From: Candidatus Bipolaricaulota bacterium
GTDB lineage: Bacteria > Bipolaricaulota > Bipolaricaulia > RBG-16-55-9
DNA: 5,788 nucleotides
Direction: 5' to 3'
NCBI GenBank assembly: GCA_018609825.1
Contig: JAHEOA010000243.1
Span: 1-5,788 of the forward strand
The position numbers were made by a program, and so were the translations under genes. Of this stretch, positions 5,185-5,788 are shown in pieces; the first letter of the stretch is position 1; each line of letters starts with the position of its first letter. The notes below the pieces were generated by a model. The model did no database searches and was not told the origin of the DNA. It was given only the letters and a program-made list of their open reading frames with translations.

Positions 5185-5461
5185 GCGCCTCCCCCTGGTC
5201 GACGAGGTCCTTGGACGCCCTCACGGCCTGGGCGTCCTCCGTGCCGATCAGCAGGCCCAGCTTGTCCAACGAGATCCGATCCCGGAGGTAGAGATCCACA
5301 ACTTTCTCTTTGAAATTCGGATCCTCGCCCAGCTGGTCCAGATAGGCCTTGACCGCCTGCTTCATCAGCTCGGTCCGGTCCATATGCTCGATCGCGGCGG
5401 CGACGTCCATCTCTTCCAGCAGGTCCTCTGGAAACCGCGTCGAGATCCGTTTGGTCGCCAT
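5165..5461 (-). CDS. Ribbon-helix-helix antitoxin with UPF0175-like C-terminus
   Basis: A 98-aa predicted antitoxin. The N-terminus, TKRISTRFPEDLLEEMDV (3-20) and HMDRTELMKQAVKAYLDQL (26-44), fits a ribbon-helix-helix DNA-binding dimer: a beta strand with alternating residues, then two helices. The C-terminal part, KVVDLYLRDRISLDKLGLLIG (53-73), lines up with the UPF0175 core of the antitoxin to the left (FVMDLLRRGTISQGKAAEVLG) and likely grips the toxin. It sits directly upstream of the PIN toxin and overlaps its TTG start by 20 bp, standard for an antitoxin-toxin operon. The frame is open to 5500, but ATG 5461 is the real start: GGAGGGG (5474-5468) is 6 nt upstream and MATKRISTRF is a natural beginning. 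Autorepression of its own promoter is expected for such proteins. Confidence 0.87.
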   Translation of the reverse strand: MATKRISTRFPEDLLEEMDVAAAIEHMDRTELMKQAVKAYLDQLGEDPNFKEKVVDLYLRDRISLDKLGLLIGTEDAQAVRASKDLVDQGEALARRLA

Positions 5462-5483
5462 GGCGATCCCCTCCAGACCGTGT

Positions 5484-5491
5484 ATGTACAT
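5484..5491. promoter_or_regulatory. Small palindrome upstream of the RHH antitoxin, possible operator
   Basis: ATGTACAT is a perfect 8-bp palindrome, 10 bp upstream of the antitoxin's GGAGGGG, within an unusually A/T-rich patch. Ribbon-helix-helix antitoxins often bind short palindromes or repeats near their start. No convincing -35/-10 pair could be placed here, so this is weak. Confidence 0.22.
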
Positions 5492-5578
5492 TAGGCACAC
5501 ACGCTGACACGGTATCGCGCCCCAGTAAGGCGTGCAACGATGACGGCTCAGAGCGCTCAGCCCAAACTGACGGATGCG

Positions 5579-5788
5579 TTAGGCGCCGAGCCCCAACACC
5601 TGTCGGGCCTTTTCGGGGCTGTCGACGGTCAAGCCCAGCTCGACCTCGTCCCCGGCCCGCGTCAGCAGGTAGACGGAGTCGATGTTGACCCCGGCCTTGC
5701 CCAGCTGCTGGGCCACCTCGTGGAGCTGGCCCGGCTCATCCTCCAACGTGACCGCCAGCATCTCCTTCTCGGTGAACTGGAACGCCAG
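5579..5788 (-). CDS. ACT-domain protein, C-terminal part (runs off the window)
   Basis: The frame is open to the right edge and ends with TAA at 5579, giving at least 69 residues. The visible part is an ACT domain: MLAVTLEDEPGQLHEVAQQL, where the strand LAVTLED and the turn DEPGQL carry the characteristic Gly before helix 1, then KAGVNIDSVYLL and DEVELGLTVDSPEKARQVLG. ACT domains bind small ligands, commonly amino acids, and control metabolic enzymes or occur in small stand-alone regulators. Nine residues (LAFQFTEKE) precede the first visible Met at 5761 in frame, and relatives continue further, so 5761 is probably not the true start. The gene ends 117 bp before the RHH antitoxin start on the same strand and is probably an unrelated chromosomal neighbour. 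Confidence 0.8.
   Translation of the reverse strand: MAFQFTEKEMLAVTLEDEPGQLHEVAQQLGKAGVNIDSVYLLTRAGDEVELGLTVDSPEKARQVLGLGA

Noticed and set aside
4030..5313. Long plus-strand open frame (about 427 codons) opposite the PIN-methyltransferase gene
   Set aside because: No recognisable motifs; the minus strand carries two intact known domains with ribosome binding sites.
5545..5562. Hairpin between the ACT-domain gene and the RHH antitoxin as a terminator
   Set aside because: The stem has only 4 bp, a mismatch and 2 bp more, and no U-tract follows.

Overview
This window comes from a GC-rich bacterial genome. Most genes sit at roughly 60-70 % GC by eye, and every long gene except one lies on the minus strand. 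I cannot fix the taxon from 5.8 kb. The mix of families (DUF3368/UPF0175 and HigA-type toxin-antitoxin parts, a PDDEXK nuclease of the YhcG type, a small CxxC zinc-ribbon protein) fits large soil or environmental genomes such as planctomycetes or related uncultivated phyla, but that is a low-confidence inference. The content is typical of an accessory defence/toxin-antitoxin (TA) region. No tRNA, rRNA, CRISPR array, transposase or integrase is visible.

Layout from left to right. (1) A complete minus-strand DUF1016/YhcG-type PDDEXK nuclease (25-1065) with a strong ribosome binding site and a plausible promoter. (2) A spacer of about 420 bp that holds a 41-residue minus-strand zinc-ribbon ORF (1222-1347) and the start region of the next gene. 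(3) A plus-strand Mrr-type restriction endonuclease (1486-2427), lower in GC than its surroundings, with a palindrome-bearing candidate promoter. (4) A decayed C-terminal piece of a SAM-dependent methyltransferase (about 2537-2665, minus), a diverged copy of the intact gene further right. (5) A minus-strand TA string: a UPF0175 antitoxin (3824-3540), a DUF3368 PIN toxin broken by one in-frame amber codon (3530-3024), and a HigA-type antitoxin (2990-2655) whose stop codon lies inside the methyltransferase remnant. (6) A second minus-strand TA string: an antitoxin with a ribbon-helix-helix N-terminus and a UPF0175-like C-terminus (5461-5165), then a PIN-domain toxin joined in frame to a class I SAM methyltransferase (5184-4006). 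The methyltransferase part has its own strong internal ribosome binding site and ATG at 4581. (7) The C-terminal part of an ACT-domain protein running off the right edge.

How the parts relate. The two TA strings are built alike: a UPF0175-type antitoxin, then a PIN toxin, then methyltransferase sequence. One is apparently intact, with toxin and methyltransferase fused; the other is decaying, with a nonsense-mutated toxin, an inserted HigA antitoxin and a frameshifted methyltransferase stub. This suggests an old duplication of a TA-methyltransferase cassette, followed by decay of one copy. Mrr (predicted to cut modified DNA) and the YhcG-type nuclease make the left half a probable phage/foreign-DNA defence patch. 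No wholly new defence system is proven here. The best leads are the PIN-methyltransferase fusion and its decayed relative.
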